Positions 5,969-7,441 of a stretch of 7,441 bases of DNA are shown one piece after another. The notes under the pieces were generated by a model, which made no database searches, was not told where the DNA came from, and saw only the letters and a program-made list of their open reading frames with translations. This DNA comes from Pseudomonadota bacterium (GTDB taxonomy: Bacteria; Pseudomonadota; Alphaproteobacteria; Rhizobiales; Xanthobacteraceae): NCBI GenBank assembly GCA_023431725.1, contig JAEYVN010000355.1:1-7441 (forward strand), given 5' to 3'. Both the position numbers and the translations under genes were made by a program. How positions within the stretch are numbered: position 1 is the first letter of the stretch; every line of letters starts with the position of its first letter.

Positions 5969-7030
5969 ATGGATGCTTGGAATAAATACGAACCGACGGC
6001 GGCACGTGAACGCGGCAAGCCGGGACGCGAAATACGGCCGCAAAGCGTCACGATCGACATTCATGCCCACGTCGCAATCCCGCAGGCTGGCGCCTATGTC
6101 GCCCAGCACGCCAATCTTGCCGGTACTGGGCTGCATCAATTCCAGAACGCGGAAACGGCCGCCGTCAACGCCAAGCAGGACGCCGACCTGAAGAGCCGCA
6201 TTGTCGATTTCGAGCCGCGGATCAAGGATCTCGACGCGATGGGCCTCGACATGCAGGTGATCCTGCCGCCGCCCGGCCAGTGCTATTATACGCTGCCGGC
6301 CGACATCGCGACCAAGGCGGCGCAGATCGTCAACGACGGCATCGCCGAATATTGCGCGCGTCAGCCCGACCGGCTGATCCCGTTCGGCACCGTGCCGCTG
6401 TCACATGGCGATGAGGCCGCGAAGGAACTGGAGCGTCTTGCCAAGCTCGGCTTCAAGGGCGTGCAGATCCTGACCAATATCGACGGCAAGGAATTGTCCG
6501 ATCCGATCGCCGCTCCGTTCTGGAAGAAGGCGGAAGAACTCGGGATGCTGGTCGTCATCCATCCCAATGGCTTCACGCATGGCGAGCGCTTCAAGCGCTT
6601 CTATTTCAACAACGTCATCGGCAACCCGCTGGAGACGACGATCGCGCTGCATTACCTGATCTTCGACGGCGTGCTGGAACGGCACCCCAAGCTGAAGATC
6701 CTGGCCGTGCACGGCGGCGGCTACCTCGGCGCCTATTACGGGCGGATCGACCATGTCTGGGGCGCACGCTCCGACGCCCATGCCGACCTGCCGAAGCCGC
6801 CCACGGAATATCTGAAGCAGATTTACGTCGATACCGTCGTATTCTCCAAAAGCCAGCTCAAGGCACTGGTCGAGACCTTCGGCGTCGACCACGTGGTCAT
6901 GGGAACCGACTATCCCTTCGACATGGCTGACTATGATCCCATCAGCCATGTGGCTTCCATTGATGCTTTCGATTCTGCTACGGTGGGCAAAATCGTGGGC
7001 GGCAATACCAAGCGGCTGCTTGGCTTGTAA
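5969..7030 (+). CDS. ACMSD-like metal-dependent amidohydrolase/decarboxylase (Amidohydro_2)
   Basis: A 353-residue protein (from ATG 5969; GTG at 5966 would add one residue) of the amidohydrolase-2 family typified by 2-amino-3-carboxymuconate-6-semialdehyde decarboxylase. The TIM-barrel metal ligands are present: HAH (His32, His34) in VTIDIHAHV, His198 in VVIHPN, His248 in AVHGGGYLGAYYGRIDH and Asp314 in MGTDYPFD. FGTVPL, GFKGVQI and GNPLETTIA also match ACMSD-type blocks. The family performs non-oxidative decarboxylation of ring-cleavage or aromatic acids, or hydrolysis of C-N or C-O bonds. An intact HxH favours a classical ACMSD-like metal centre over the gamma-resorcylate decarboxylase type, where the first His is replaced. 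About 27 polar, basic residues precede the first strand, longer than typical ACMSD. Position after a transporter and before a flavin reductase suggests breakdown of an imported ring compound; the substrate is unknown. A GTGGAA sequence eight bases upstream is the probable ribosome binding site. Confidence 0.88.
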   Translation: MDAWNKYEPTAARERGKPGREIRPQSVTIDIHAHVAIPQAGAYVAQHANLAGTGLHQFQNAETAAVNAKQDADLKSRIVDFEPRIKDLDAMGLDMQVILPPPGQCYYTLPADIATKAAQIVNDGIAEYCARQPDRLIPFGTVPLSHGDEAAKELERLAKLGFKGVQILTNIDGKELSDPIAAPFWKKAEELGMLVVIHPNGFTHGERFKRFYFNNVIGNPLETTIALHYLIFDGVLERHPKLKILAVHGGGYLGAYYGRIDHVWGARSDAHADLPKPPTEYLKQIYVDTVVFSKSQLKALVETFGVDHVVMGTDYPFDMADYDPISHVASIDAFDSATVGKIVGGNTKRLLGL

Positions 7031-7044
7031 ATCAGTGGATTGAA

Positions 7045-7441
7045 ATGAGCTGGATCGACAATTCCCCTCAAACGACAGAGGGGGCGGAGCCTCTTGAACG
7101 CGTCCTGGCCGATCCGGCCCAGTTCCGGGAAGCCATGGCCAGACTGGGGGCTGCGGTCCACATCATCACGACCGAGGGCACGGCCGGAAAGGCGGGGTTC
7201 ACCGCGACGGCCGTGACCTCAGTCTCGGATTCGCCGCCGACCGTGCTGGTGTGCCTCAACCGCAAGAGCCAGATCACGCCGATCATGCGCGAGAACAAGG
7301 TGTTCTGTGTGAACACCCTCGCCTCGCATGACGAGGAGCTGGCCAATGTGTTTGCCGGGCGAACCGGACAATTCATGGCCGACCGATTCAACGCCGGCAG
7401 CTGGACCACACTCCAGACCGGAGCGCCGGCGCTGACCAATG
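7045..7441 (+). CDS. Flavin reductase of a two-component monooxygenase (HpaC/RutF-like), 3' end cut by window edge
   Basis: Only the first 132 residues are present. The family is about 160-185 residues, so roughly the last quarter is missing. FREAMARLGAAVHIITT (residues 27-43), GFTATAVTSVSDSPPTVLVC (51-70) followed by LNRKS, and FCVNTLA (87-93) are the flavin-binding blocks of the FMN reductase split-barrel domain. Such proteins use NAD(P)H to reduce FMN or FAD and pass the free reduced flavin to a partner oxygenase. No oxygenase is in the window, so it should lie to the right, or elsewhere in the genome. The gene starts 14 bases after the amidohydrolase stop, with AGTGGA five bases before the ATG. 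The sequence resembles RutF and HpaC about equally; nothing else here points to pyrimidine degradation, so I do not call it rutF. The N-terminal 20 residues look like an ordinary flexible tail. Confidence 0.88.
   Translation, partial: MSWIDNSPQTTEGAEPLERVLADPAQFREAMARLGAAVHIITTEGTAGKAGFTATAVTSVSDSPPTVLVCLNRKSQITPIMRENKVFCVNTLASHDEELANVFAGRTGQFMADRFNAGSWTTLQTGAPALTN

Noticed and set aside
7045..7441. Assignment as RutF of pyrimidine degradation
   Set aside because: The reductase domain fits RutF and HpaC alike, and none of the other rut genes is visible. An ACMSD-like enzyme and an organic-acid importer point to a different pathway.

Overview
The window looks like part of an alphaproteobacterial chromosome, probably Hyphomicrobiales/Rhizobiales of the Bradyrhizobium–Rhodopseudomonas–Xanthobacteraceae type. 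The reasons are the GC-rich third codon positions, a Liv-type branched-chain ABC cassette with a twin-arginine binding-protein leader, and an intergenic palindromic repeat built on CCTCTCCCCGC / GCGGGGAGAGG, a style I associate with that group. No species can be named from the sequence alone.

Layout. Positions 1-855 (minus strand) hold a 3-hydroxyisobutyrate dehydrogenase-type NAD(P)-dependent oxidoreductase whose last few codons lie beyond the left edge. Positions 856-1226 are a divergent non-coding region with several short dyads but no convincing promoter hexamers. From 1227 to the right edge every gene is on the plus strand: a periplasmic substrate-binding protein (1227-2474), a composite palindromic repeat (2480-2628), two membrane permeases livH (2664-3524) and livM (3521-4504), two ATPases livG (4501-5241) and livF (5234-5953), an ACMSD-like amidohydrolase/decarboxylase (5969-7030), and the 5' part of an HpaC/RutF-like flavin reductase (7045 to the edge). 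From livH to livF the genes overlap by 4, 4 and 8 bases, and the two enzyme genes follow after gaps of 15 and 14 bases, so livH through the flavin reductase is almost certainly one transcription unit. The binding protein probably belongs to it, but is separated by the repeat.

How the genes may work together. The five ABC genes form a complete importer of the hydrophobic amino acid uptake (HAAT) family. Members of this family in soil alphaproteobacteria often import aromatic or other organic acids rather than leucine. The genes that follow are an ACMSD-fold metal-dependent enzyme (decarboxylation or hydrolysis of ring-derived acids) and a reductase that normally supplies FMNH2 or FADH2 to a separate monooxygenase. 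I therefore infer an uptake-plus-degradation operon for an aromatic or heteroaromatic carboxylate, with the oxygenase subunit expected just past the right edge. The substrate cannot be read from this sequence. The gene families are familiar; the least explained parts are the repeat inside the operon, the dyad-rich divergent region, and the identity of the transported and degraded compound.
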